Assembly (NCBI RefSeq): GCF_007845635.1 | Contig: NZ_SELG01000035.1 | Location: 1 to 64,000 of the forward strand | Origin: Apibacter muscae | GTDB lineage: Bacteria; Bacteroidota; Bacteroidia; Flavobacteriales; Weeksellaceae | Direction: 5' to 3' | DNA length: 64,000 nt | Part shown: positions 37,072 to 44,151 of the stretch, piece after piece | Position numbering within the stretch: position 1 is the stretch's first letter | Layout: every line of letters starts with the position of its first letter | Translations under genes and position numbers: made by a program | The notes under the pieces: generated by a model | The model's database searches: none | Told to the model about the DNA's origin: nothing | Seen by the model: the letters and a program-made list of their open reading frames with translations, nothing else

Positions 37072-37818
37072 ATGAAAAAAATTATCGCATATCCTCTTTC
37101 AATTATTTATTATTTATTGTTTGGTTCTACACTATTAATCTTTCATATCATTCAATGGCTCTGTTTAAATCTTTTTGGTTATGGTGCACATAAAAAAAGT
37201 GTAGATATTATGTGTTTTTTTCTGGTTGCAAATACTTATGTTTTAGGAACGAGATATAAAGTTTTAGGTTTAGATAAAATACCTTCCAACGAGCCTTTAA
37301 TTATAGCGGCCAATCATCAAAGCTTATACGATACAACTAGTATTGGATGGTTTTTCAGAAAGTTTCATCCAAAATTTATTAGTAAGATTGAACTTGGCAA
37401 AGGTATACCTAGTATTTCATATAATTTAACTCATGGCGACTCCGTTTTAATCGATAGAAAAGATCCTAAACAATCGTTATCGGCAATAAAAACTATGGCT
37501 GAATATATTGAAGAACACAATAGAGCAGCTGTAATATTCCCAGAAGGTACTAGAAGTAAAACTGGGAAACCTGGCACTTTTGCAAAAGCAGGTTTTAAGA
37601 TACTATGTAAGAATTCACCCTCCGCATACGTAGTACCTGTGACTATTAACAATTCATGGAAAATGACGCTTTGGGGAGCATTTCCTATGGGTATTGGAAA
37701 CTGTATAGAATTATTAGTTCATGAACCCATAAAAGTAAGCAGTACATCTTTGGATGAATTATTTATAGAAACCGAAAATCAAATTGTTAAACACATTAAC
37801 AAGGATCATATAGTTTAA
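37072..37818 (+). CDS. plsC: 1-acyl-sn-glycerol-3-phosphate acyltransferase
   Basis: A membrane-associated acyltransferase (248 aa) that makes phosphatidic acid from lysophosphatidic acid. The catalytic HX4D motif is NHQSLYD (His82, Asp87), and the substrate-binding block is FPEGTRS near 157-163. GDSVLIDRKDPKQS near 123-136 and VPVTINNSW near 191-199 also fit. One or two N-terminal hydrophobic segments (about 5-36) anchor it. It stands alone between the tRNA-Asp pair and the DUF2723 gene. Confidence 0.92.
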   Translation: MKKIIAYPLSIIYYLLFGSTLLIFHIIQWLCLNLFGYGAHKKSVDIMCFFLVANTYVLGTRYKVLGLDKIPSNEPLIIAANHQSLYDTTSIGWFFRKFHPKFISKIELGKGIPSISYNLTHGDSVLIDRKDPKQSLSAIKTMAEYIEEHNRAAVIFPEGTRSKTGKPGTFAKAGFKILCKNSPSAYVVPVTINNSWKMTLWGAFPMGIGNCIELLVHEPIKVSSTSLDELFIETENQIVKHINKDHIV

Positions 37819-37965
37819 ATTTAATTTCATTAATTTTTTTTGTAACCGCTATCTTTCAAATATAAATTTAATTGTTTTAGTTCATTATTTTTTTGTTAAA
37901 ATACAACCATATAAACTACTTAAAGTAATAATATTAGTATATTCGCGAGGCATAATTTAGGGAAT

Positions 37966-40900
37966 ATGAAATTAAGTTTTAAAAAACTAAACAATCTTGT
38001 AGGATTATTAGTATTTATCATTGCTGCAATAACTTATTTATTAACCATAGAGCCTAATTTTAGTTTTTGGGACTGTGGCGAATACATTTCTTCTGCTGTA
38101 AAGCTTGAAGTTACTCACTCTCCAGGAGCCATATTTTTTCAATTATTAGGAGCTGTTTGGGCCATCTTAGCCATGGGAGACGGTACCAAGTATTCCTTGG
38201 TTATCAATGCCATGTCTGCAATTATGAGTGCTTTAACCATCCTATTCCTTTTTTGGACAATTACACATTTAACAAGAAAACTTTTATTTTCTAAAATAGA
38301 ACTCGATGATTTAACTGCTTATCAAAAAGCTACTTTAATACTTAGTGGTGCAGTAGGTGCGCTAAGTTTTACTTTTACAGATACTTTTTGGTTTTCTGCT
38401 GTAGAAGGTGAAGTGTATGCGGCTGCATCTTGCTTTACGGCTTTATTACTTTGGTTAATGTGTAAATGGGAAAATGATGACAGTTCAAGATCCGATCGAT
38501 GGATTGTTTTAATTTCTTTAATCATTGGTTTATCTGTTGGCGTACACTTAATGGTAATTTTAATCGTACCTACCCTAGGCTACATTTACTATATAAAAAA
38601 ATACACATTTACTTGGAAAAGCTTTATAATAGCTAGTGCGGTCATTGGATTTGTATTCATATTGGTATTTAAAGTTATATTCCCTTACACCATGTCCTTT
38701 TTTGGTAAATCGGAAATTTTCTTTGTAAACAAACTACAAATGCCATTTAACACGGGTTCAATTTTTGCATTTATTGTTATTGTCTTAGTTTTCTATTTCG
38801 GTTTAAAATATACACATAAACATAAACTAAGTTTAGTACATACCATAATACTTTCAATTTTATTTATGTTAATAGGTTTTTCAAGCTGGTTAGCCTTACC
38901 CATTAGAGCTCAGGCTAATACACCCATTAACCTAAATGATCCTGACAATGCAATTGGAATGCTAGATTATTACAACCGTGCGCAGTATGGAGATTGGCCC
39001 GTATTTTACGGTGCAAATTATACCGCTTACTTAGATCCTAACGGAATCATTGGTACAGAAGATAACGGTCCTATTTATGAAAAAAATGAAGAAGAAGGAA
39101 GGTATATTGAAACTGGTAGACGTTTTAACTATAAATTTAACCCTGAACACATAAGCCTCTTACCTAGAATGTATAGCCCAGATGCTGGAGCTATGGAAAA
39201 TTATGGGTTAATGGAAGGTTACCCAAAATTTTCTTTAAATCCCTCATATTATCAAAATCCAGAGGCACAAAAAATTTATGAGGATTTAAATTCTAAACTA
39301 GAAAATGGAAGCATTAGAATAAGAGATTACCAAGTTGCTAAACAAAATGATTTGTTGAAAGTACAGAAACCTACACTGGGTCAAAATTTAGATTTCATGA
39401 TGACCTACCAAATGGGATATATGTTTATTCGTTACTTGTTATGGAATTTCGTAGGAAAGCAAAATGATATACAAGGAAATTACGAAAGCACTAAAGGAAA
39501 CTGGATTAGCGGAATTAATTTTATTGATAAAATGCATTTGGGAGATCAGAGCAAACTTCCTGCTACCTATATAAACAAAGCAACGAATAAATATTATTTT
39601 CTTCCTCTAATACTTGGGCTTATTGGATTCTTCTTTCAACTAAACCGAGATCCGAGAAGAAATTTTGCTTTAATTGCTATATTCCTACTTTCAAGTGTTG
39701 GTATTATTTTATACACAAGCATTAAAGCTTTTGAACCCAGAGAAAGAGATTATGCTTTAGTAACTAGCTTTTTTACATTTGCCATATGGATAGGATTAGG
39801 CGTATCTGCCATCATGCATCAATTCAAAAAAAATAATCAGAAAAAAATCGGCTTAGTCTTAGGAATATTAACTCTTGGAGTTCCTCTTTTAATGGGTTTT
39901 CAAAACTGGGACGATCACGATAGAAGCAGAAGATATACTGCCTATGATTTTTCTAAGAGTTATCTAGAAGGATTGGATAAAAATAATCCTATACTTTTTG
40001 TGTATGGTGACAATGATACTTACCCACTATGGGCTTTGCAAGAAACGGAAGAATTTAGACCTGATGCCAAGGTTATTAATTATACTTTACTAGGAACTGC
40101 ATGGTACATAGATCAAACACACAGAAAAACATATACCGCTCCTTCTCTCCCACATTCTTTATCTCATGAAGAATATAGAGACGGTGTTAATGATCAAATA
40201 ATGTTGCTTAATAAAAATTTCTGGAGCCAACTTTTCCAGCAAATTCCTGCCAAGGATCTTCCTGAAGAATTTATAAAGTTTAAAAAGTTTGCAACTCAAG
40301 ATAGCCTTTCCGCTAAAGAAGCAATAAATTTTTTAAAAAATAAAGATGATCAAAAAAGCCTAAAAAATTTACTTGCGACTGTCTATGATGATAGAGATCT
40401 TAATAAAGATGATATTGGACTACTTCCAGTAAATAAATTCTATATACCTGTAAATAAAGAAAATGCTTTAAAATATGGAATTGTAAAACCTGAAGATGCT
40501 GATTTAATAGTAAATGACATAGTTTTAACCATAGGAAGATCTTCCTTAGGTAAAGATGGACTAGCCATGCTAGATTTATTAGCCAATTATAACTGGGATC
40601 GATCTATTTACTTTAGTTCCGGAGGAACTTACTCTCCATCCAATCTAATGTATGCGAACAATTATTTAGAATATCAAGGCTTAGTATCAAAGCTATCACC
40701 TATATATACTCCTAATGATGAATTAGGGAACTTAGGTAGAGTGAATCCTAACACTCTGTATCAATTAGTAAAAAATTATAAGTTTGGAAATTTAAAAGAT
40801 CCCAAAGCTTATTTTGATGAAACTTGTAGAAGTAATATCATTAATTACCGTATATCTTTAGGTAGAACTGCTAAAGAATTAGCTAATATTGGTGAAAATA

Positions 40901-41415
40901 AAAAATCTAATGAAATACTTGAACTAATAAATACTGAAATTCCTTTAAGTATGTATCCCGCAACTCCTTCATACAACTCTATAATTACTTCTTACCTACA
41001 AATTGGTAAAGAAGAAGAAGGATTAAAACTTGCTGATATTTATAAAAATCAATTACTTGACGAATTGAACTATTATTTATCACTATCCCCTAAATCACAG
41101 ACCTTTGTTATTGATGACATGGATAATCTTTCTAATTCCTATACCTATTTAATTAGCGAAATTGCCAATACTTATTTAAAAATGAACCAAAAAGAAAAGG
41201 CAGTTAAATACATAGACAATTCAATGAAACCTTTAGATAAAAGATTACAAGAATTTAAAACATTAGGGAAAAATAGTAAAAATAATTACTCCGCTTCCTT
41301 TAATAATTTGAAGTTTTCTTATGGGCAAATGTTTCAATTATTACATTCAATAGATTCAGTTTATGGAAAACAAAAAGCAGAAGAAATATTGAATGTTTAC
41401 GAGGAATTAAAATAA
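37966..41415 (+). CDS. DUF2723 (GT117-type) large membrane protein
   Basis: An 1149-residue membrane protein of the DUF2723 family, related to protein O-mannosyltransferases and classed with glycosyltransferase family 117. Residues 10-320 hold about eight to nine hydrophobic helices. The first extracytoplasmic loop carries FWDCGEYISSAVKLEVTHSP with acidic residues expected for a GT-C catalytic site. A second membrane block lies at about 540-650. The soluble C-terminal half starts near 660 and includes LFVYGDNDTYPLWALQE. The last 250 residues contain TPR-like helices. The protein probably glycosylates exported proteins or envelope molecules; its acceptor is unknown. tRNA-Arg lies 26 nt after the stop and may be read through from this gene. 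Confidence 0.88.
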   Translation: MKLSFKKLNNLVGLLVFIIAAITYLLTIEPNFSFWDCGEYISSAVKLEVTHSPGAIFFQLLGAVWAILAMGDGTKYSLVINAMSAIMSALTILFLFWTITHLTRKLLFSKIELDDLTAYQKATLILSGAVGALSFTFTDTFWFSAVEGEVYAAASCFTALLLWLMCKWENDDSSRSDRWIVLISLIIGLSVGVHLMVILIVPTLGYIYYIKKYTFTWKSFIIASAVIGFVFILVFKVIFPYTMSFFGKSEIFFVNKLQMPFNTGSIFAFIVIVLVFYFGLKYTHKHKLSLVHTIILSILFMLIGFSSWLALPIRAQANTPINLNDPDNAIGMLDYYNRAQYGDWPVFYGANYTAYLDPNGIIGTEDNGPIYEKNEEEGRYIETGRRFNYKFNPEHISLLPRMYSPDAGAMENYGLMEGYPKFSLNPSYYQNPEAQKIYEDLNSKLENGSIRIRDYQVAKQNDLLKVQKPTLGQNLDFMMTYQMGYMFIRYLLWNFVGKQNDIQGNYESTKGNWISGINFIDKMHLGDQSKLPATYINKATNKYYFLPLILGLIGFFFQLNRDPRRNFALIAIFLLSSVGIILYTSIKAFEPRERDYALVTSFFTFAIWIGLGVSAIMHQFKKNNQKKIGLVLGILTLGVPLLMGFQNWDDHDRSRRYTAYDFSKSYLEGLDKNNPILFVYGDNDTYPLWALQETEEFRPDAKVINYTLLGTAWYIDQTHRKTYTAPSLPHSLSHEEYRDGVNDQIMLLNKNFWSQLFQQIPAKDLPEEFIKFKKFATQDSLSAKEAINFLKNKDDQKSLKNLLATVYDDRDLNKDDIGLLPVNKFYIPVNKENALKYGIVKPEDADLIVNDIVLTIGRSSLGKDGLAMLDLLANYNWDRSIYFSSGGTYSPSNLMYANNYLEYQGLVSKLSPIYTPNDELGNLGRVNPNTLYQLVKNYKFGNLKDPKAYFDETCRSNIINYRISLGRTAKELANIGENKKSNEILELINTEIPLSMYPATPSYNSIITSYLQIGKEEEGLKLADIYKNQLLDELNYYLSLSPKSQTFVIDDMDNLSNSYTYLISEIANTYLKMNQKEKAVKYIDNSMKPLDKRLQEFKTLGKNSKNNYSASFNNLKFSYGQMFQLLHSIDSVYGKQKAEEILNVYEELK

Positions 41416-41441
41416 TATTTTATAATATTGCAAAAAATTCA

Positions 41442-41515
41442 GGCTGCGTAGTTCAACTGGATAGAATATCAGATTTCGGCTCTGAGGGTTGGGGGTTCGA
41501 ATCCCTCCGCGGTCA
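41442..41515 (+). tRNA. tRNA-Arg (TCG)
   Basis: A 74-nt cloverleaf without encoded CCA. Acceptor arms GGCTGCG and CGCGGTC pair over 7 bp, two of them G-T wobbles, with discriminator A. The anticodon arm is TCAGA-TTTCGGC-TCTGA with anticodon TCG, reading CGA and related Arg codons. The T arm has GGTTCGAATCC. No separate promoter is evident. An integrase-like fragment lies 85 nt downstream, so the gene may have been an integration site. Confidence 0.93.
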
Positions 41516-41563
41516 CAATTGCTTAATAATTAAAAAAAAACAACACTTTAAAATCAGGCTATG

Positions 41564-41590
41564 TTTTTATAAGTCAGTCACTTATAAAAA
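41564..41590 (+). terminator. Hairpin downstream of tRNA-Arg
   Basis: An 11-bp stem (TTTTTATAAGT and complement) with 5-nt loop CAGTC. It is placed to end the DUF2723/tRNA-Arg transcript, though the stem is mostly A-T. Confidence 0.55.
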
Positions 41591-41600
41591 TATATCTAAA

Positions 41601-41756
41601 ATGGAAAAACTAATTAAATTATCCTCTTTTAGAACAAACTTTAGAACAAATAAAATCTTTGTTCTAATGAATACCAGATTTGTTCCAAGAACACAGCCTA
41701 ATAAACAGGGAGAGCATCGTATGTATCTTCATATTTCTTCACAAGGAAAGCAATAA
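41601..41756 (+). pseudogene. Tyrosine recombinase (integrase) N-terminal remnant
   Basis: A 51-codon frame from ATG to TAA. Residues 25-50 (NTRFVPRTQPNKQGEHRMYLHISSQGK) resemble the Arm DNA-binding domain that starts Bacteroidota phage and transposon integrases, where a polar segment with NKxGE precedes a strand of the form IYLRI. The reading frame stops where the next strand should begin, and the core-binding and catalytic domains are absent. The location directly after a tRNA gene, the favoured target of such recombinases, supports the reading. The match is short, so the assignment is tentative. Confidence 0.5.
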
Positions 41757-41852
41757 GTAAAACTTATATTTATTTTTAGTAAAAAATTAACCTTCCCTCT
41801 CACTTTTTTATAGGATTATTGAGGAAAGAATGCAAGAAATTCAACCAATAAA

Positions 41853-41882
41853 AAAAGCTAGGAGTTTAAACTCCTAGCTTTT
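41853..41882. terminator. Bidirectional terminator
   Basis: A perfect 30-nt palindrome (AAAAGCTAGGAGTTT and complement) with A and T runs at its ends, directly after the stop of the metzincin-like gene on the minus strand. Confidence 0.78.
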
Positions 41883-41906
41883 AGTAGAATTTGTATTATT
41901 TATATA

Positions 41907-43340
41907 TTAACCAAATGGGGTAGCTGTATACATTTCATCTACAATTGCTGAAGGAGGTATTACTAAGTCAGGTTTAGATTGTAAATATCTGCAATTATAA
42001 AACATACGATACAAAGTAACCCCTCTCGATGTATCTAAATTAGGCACATAGGTTAATGTCATTGCACCATTAAACATACCCCTAAAATATAAACCCTTAG
42101 ATGTGTCTAAAAGTGGTATAGTTTTTAAAGATATACAATTATTAAACATATAGGAAAAATTAATAGCTTTTGAAGAATCATATAAAGGAATTTCTGATAA
42201 AGATGAACAGTTTTCAAACATATTACCAAAATCAATTATATTTTTGGTATTAAATTTTGGTGCTTTTATTAATAATACAGCTCCAAAAAACATGCTTTTT
42301 GCTGTTGTTAATTGCTCGCCATCAGAAACATCAGGTAAATATTGCATACTTAATCCTTTAGCAGTAATTACAACGGCTGTTTTACTATCATTAACCCATC
42401 TAAAATAACCGGTATCAATCCAAGCTTCCTGTATGGTAGGTAAGTGATTTTCTGAACCATTTTCTAAACCATTTTCAGAACCATTTTCAGAACCATTCCC
42501 AGATTCATTTCCTGAACCGTTTTCTGAACCTTTTTTAGGATATAATTTAGCTATAAAGGCTTTATCACCTTCGGAAAGTTCATAATTGGCTAATAGTTTT
42601 AGTGTTTGGGAGCGTATATAGTAGGGCCATGCCATTATGGAGGATTCATCCAGTTCTTTGGTTTCTAAAAGTTGTAAGGAGTTTTCTGAGGTTAAGGGAT
42701 CGAAGACATATTGTCTTATTTCCGCCCAGTCCATAGTATAGCCTTCAAAGAAGTCTTCCCAATAGGTTTGGAGTTTTTCGGGATTTCTCCAATATCCGTT
42801 CTCTGTCCATTGTTGATGTCGTTGTTCATAGTCTAATCCTAGGATTTGTCCAAATACTCGTAGTACGTCTCCTTTGAATTGTTGTTCATCTTGGTATTGT
42901 AAACCTCCGAATACGGCGGTGGGTTGATTGGGATCGGATATTTTTTTTGCGTCGTTTCCGGTATAAGACCAGGTTAACCAGTCATTTCCATTCCAATCAA
43001 AAGCGATTCGTACGTCTGCTTTTTGTCCGGATTCTACATAGTGGAATTGAATTCCTGCGTATTGCTCCCATTCGCTGGCTATGTCTTTTATTTTTTGTAT
43101 TATGATGGGGTCTGTAGGAGTGTTGATAAATTTGATGTATATGCCTGCGTCTTGATTCCATCTTTTGGAGCCGTCGGAGACCCCTAAGCTTTGTACTCCG
43201 ATTGGAGTTTGGGTTCCATACCAACGTATTTGATGGGAAGTGGGTTGAACTTCGCCTGTGGTAATGCCATCAGTTAGGTCATCGCTACAGCTACTAAATA
43301 ATAATAGCAAGCAACTAAAGATAAATAAAATTTTTTTCAT
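41907..43340 (-). CDS. Surface lipoprotein: inactive metzincin-like domain plus BspA-like (DUF285) repeats
   Basis: A 477-residue lipoprotein (lipobox FSSC, Cys18). Residues 35-270 resemble astacin-type (M12A) metallopeptidases of Bacteroidota: RWNQDAGIYIKF, a SEWEQYAGIQFHYV strand-helix, and a Met-turn SSIMAWP at 233-239. Yet the zinc motif expected as HEFGHxLGLxHExxH reads RVFGQILGLDYEQRH at 161-175, so all three zinc histidines and the catalytic Glu are replaced. The domain cannot be a normal zinc protease. A Ser-Glu-Asn-Gly repeat linker (about 272-300) joins it to a C-terminal domain of DUF285/BspA-like repeats (about 330-470; units such as MFENCSSLSEIP and MFNNCISLKTIP). BspA-like repeats occur in adhesins. 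A binding role at the host or cell surface is inferred. Confidence 0.82.
   Translation of the reverse strand: MKKILFIFSCLLLLFSSCSDDLTDGITTGEVQPTSHQIRWYGTQTPIGVQSLGVSDGSKRWNQDAGIYIKFINTPTDPIIIQKIKDIASEWEQYAGIQFHYVESGQKADVRIAFDWNGNDWLTWSYTGNDAKKISDPNQPTAVFGGLQYQDEQQFKGDVLRVFGQILGLDYEQRHQQWTENGYWRNPEKLQTYWEDFFEGYTMDWAEIRQYVFDPLTSENSLQLLETKELDESSIMAWPYYIRSQTLKLLANYELSEGDKAFIAKLYPKKGSENGSGNESGNGSENGSENGLENGSENHLPTIQEAWIDTGYFRWVNDSKTAVVITAKGLSMQYLPDVSDGEQLTTAKSMFFGAVLLIKAPKFNTKNIIDFGNMFENCSSLSEIPLYDSSKAINFSYMFNNCISLKTIPLLDTSKGLYFRGMFNGAMTLTYVPNLDTSRGVTLYRMFYNCRYLQSKPDLVIPPSAIVDEMYTATPFG
42449..42531 (-). repeat. Short tandem repeat coding for Ser-Glu-Asn-Gly linker
   Basis: Imperfect 12-nt units (GAACCATTTTCA as read on the plus strand) encode SENG/SGNE variants. 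Unit length is a multiple of three, so copy changes would lengthen or shorten the linker without shifting frame. Confidence 0.8.
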
Positions 43341-43475
43341 TTTTTATGTTTTATATTTTGTAAATATAAAACATAAAAAATATATTAATATAAAAAAGTG
43401 ATATTTTATATTATTTATTTTTACTTTATGTTTGAACAATTAAATGTATAAATATTATTTATTGAATAAATCAAA

Positions 43476-43501
43476 AAAAAGAGTTCCTAGAAACTCTTTT
43501 T
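43476..43501. terminator. Hairpin between the two lipoprotein genes
   Basis: A 10-bp stem (AAAAAGAGTT and complement) with a 6-nt loop, T-rich at the ends. It lies directly after the stop of the small lipoprotein gene (minus strand). Confidence 0.65.
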
Positions 43502-43521
43502 CATTTTAATAATTCAAATAT

Positions 43522-43938
43522 CTACTTAAATGGATTTTCAGCCAAAGCTTTGGGGTCTAATCTAATTCGCTTAATTCCTGATTCTGCATACATAGCCGGA
43601 ACATCTTCAGCTACACCTTCAATCAATAAAGTATCCTTAGCTGGGAAATGATATACTTTATTGCTGTAAGAAAATTGGTTATTATTAATGTAAAAGTCTA
43701 CTACTAGAAAAGCATCCACCGGCTGATCTGTTGTATTTACCACCATGCATGTATAATAAACATCGTATTTTAATTCTCCATTGGTGTTGATAGGCTCATT
43801 TTTAGATGCAATTAAAGTTGCTTGGTACTGAGGAAATTGATTGGCTGACAGACCTTTAGGAATATCATCATCTGAAGAACAAGAGATAGTTATTCCAGTG
43901 ATTAATAGAACAATCGATAATAAAAAAATGTTTTTCAT
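43522..43938 (-). CDS. Small lipoprotein of unknown function
   Basis: A 138-residue protein with a lipoprotein signal: hydrophobic residues 4-19 and lipobox TISC (Cys20), then SSDDD, an acidic stretch after the Cys that in Bacteroidota often marks surface export. The mature part is beta-rich (VYYTCMVVNTTDQPVDAFLVVDFYI) and may be a small Ig-like domain; no family is recognised. A -7-like box on the minus strand lies at 43953-43960 without a clear -33 element. Confidence 0.78.
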   Translation of the reverse strand: MKNIFLLSIVLLITGITISCSSDDDIPKGLSANQFPQYQATLIASKNEPINTNGELKYDVYYTCMVVNTTDQPVDAFLVVDFYINNNQFSYSNKVYHFPAKDTLLIEGVAEDVPAMYAESGIKRIRLDPKALAENPFK

Positions 43939-44089
43939 GTTAAATTTTTTTTCAAATATATAAATTTTTTATACCTAATTAACATAAGTAATACTTTTTC
44001 AAATAGATATAAATTAAATTAAATGGTTTAATTCATCAACTATACATAATTTAAGATATCATGAAAAGACTTATTGACCAACAAAATAA

Positions 44090-44125
44090 AAAGAAAATTG
44101 AACCAAGATTGGCTCAATTTTCTTT
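44090..44125 (-). terminator. Terminator of clpC
   Basis: A long stem (AAAGAAAATTGA with its complement, then one mismatch, then CCAA/TTGG) and a 2-nt loop. It lies just beyond the clpC stop. Confidence 0.7.
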
Positions 44126-44151
44126 CAATTTCATATTAAATTATGTTATTA

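Larger units (their letters stand above)
41516..41906. other. Gap between tRNA-Arg and the metzincin-like gene (390 bp)
   Basis: Holds a hairpin at 41564-41590, a short integrase-like frame at 41601-41756 and a bidirectional terminator at 41853-41882. The rest (41757-41850) has no recognisable coding content and may be decayed integrase sequence. Confidence 0.6.

Noticed and set aside
42449-42531. Tandem short repeats considered as a CRISPR-like array
   Set aside because: The units are 12 nt, without spacers, and lie in frame inside a lipoprotein gene.
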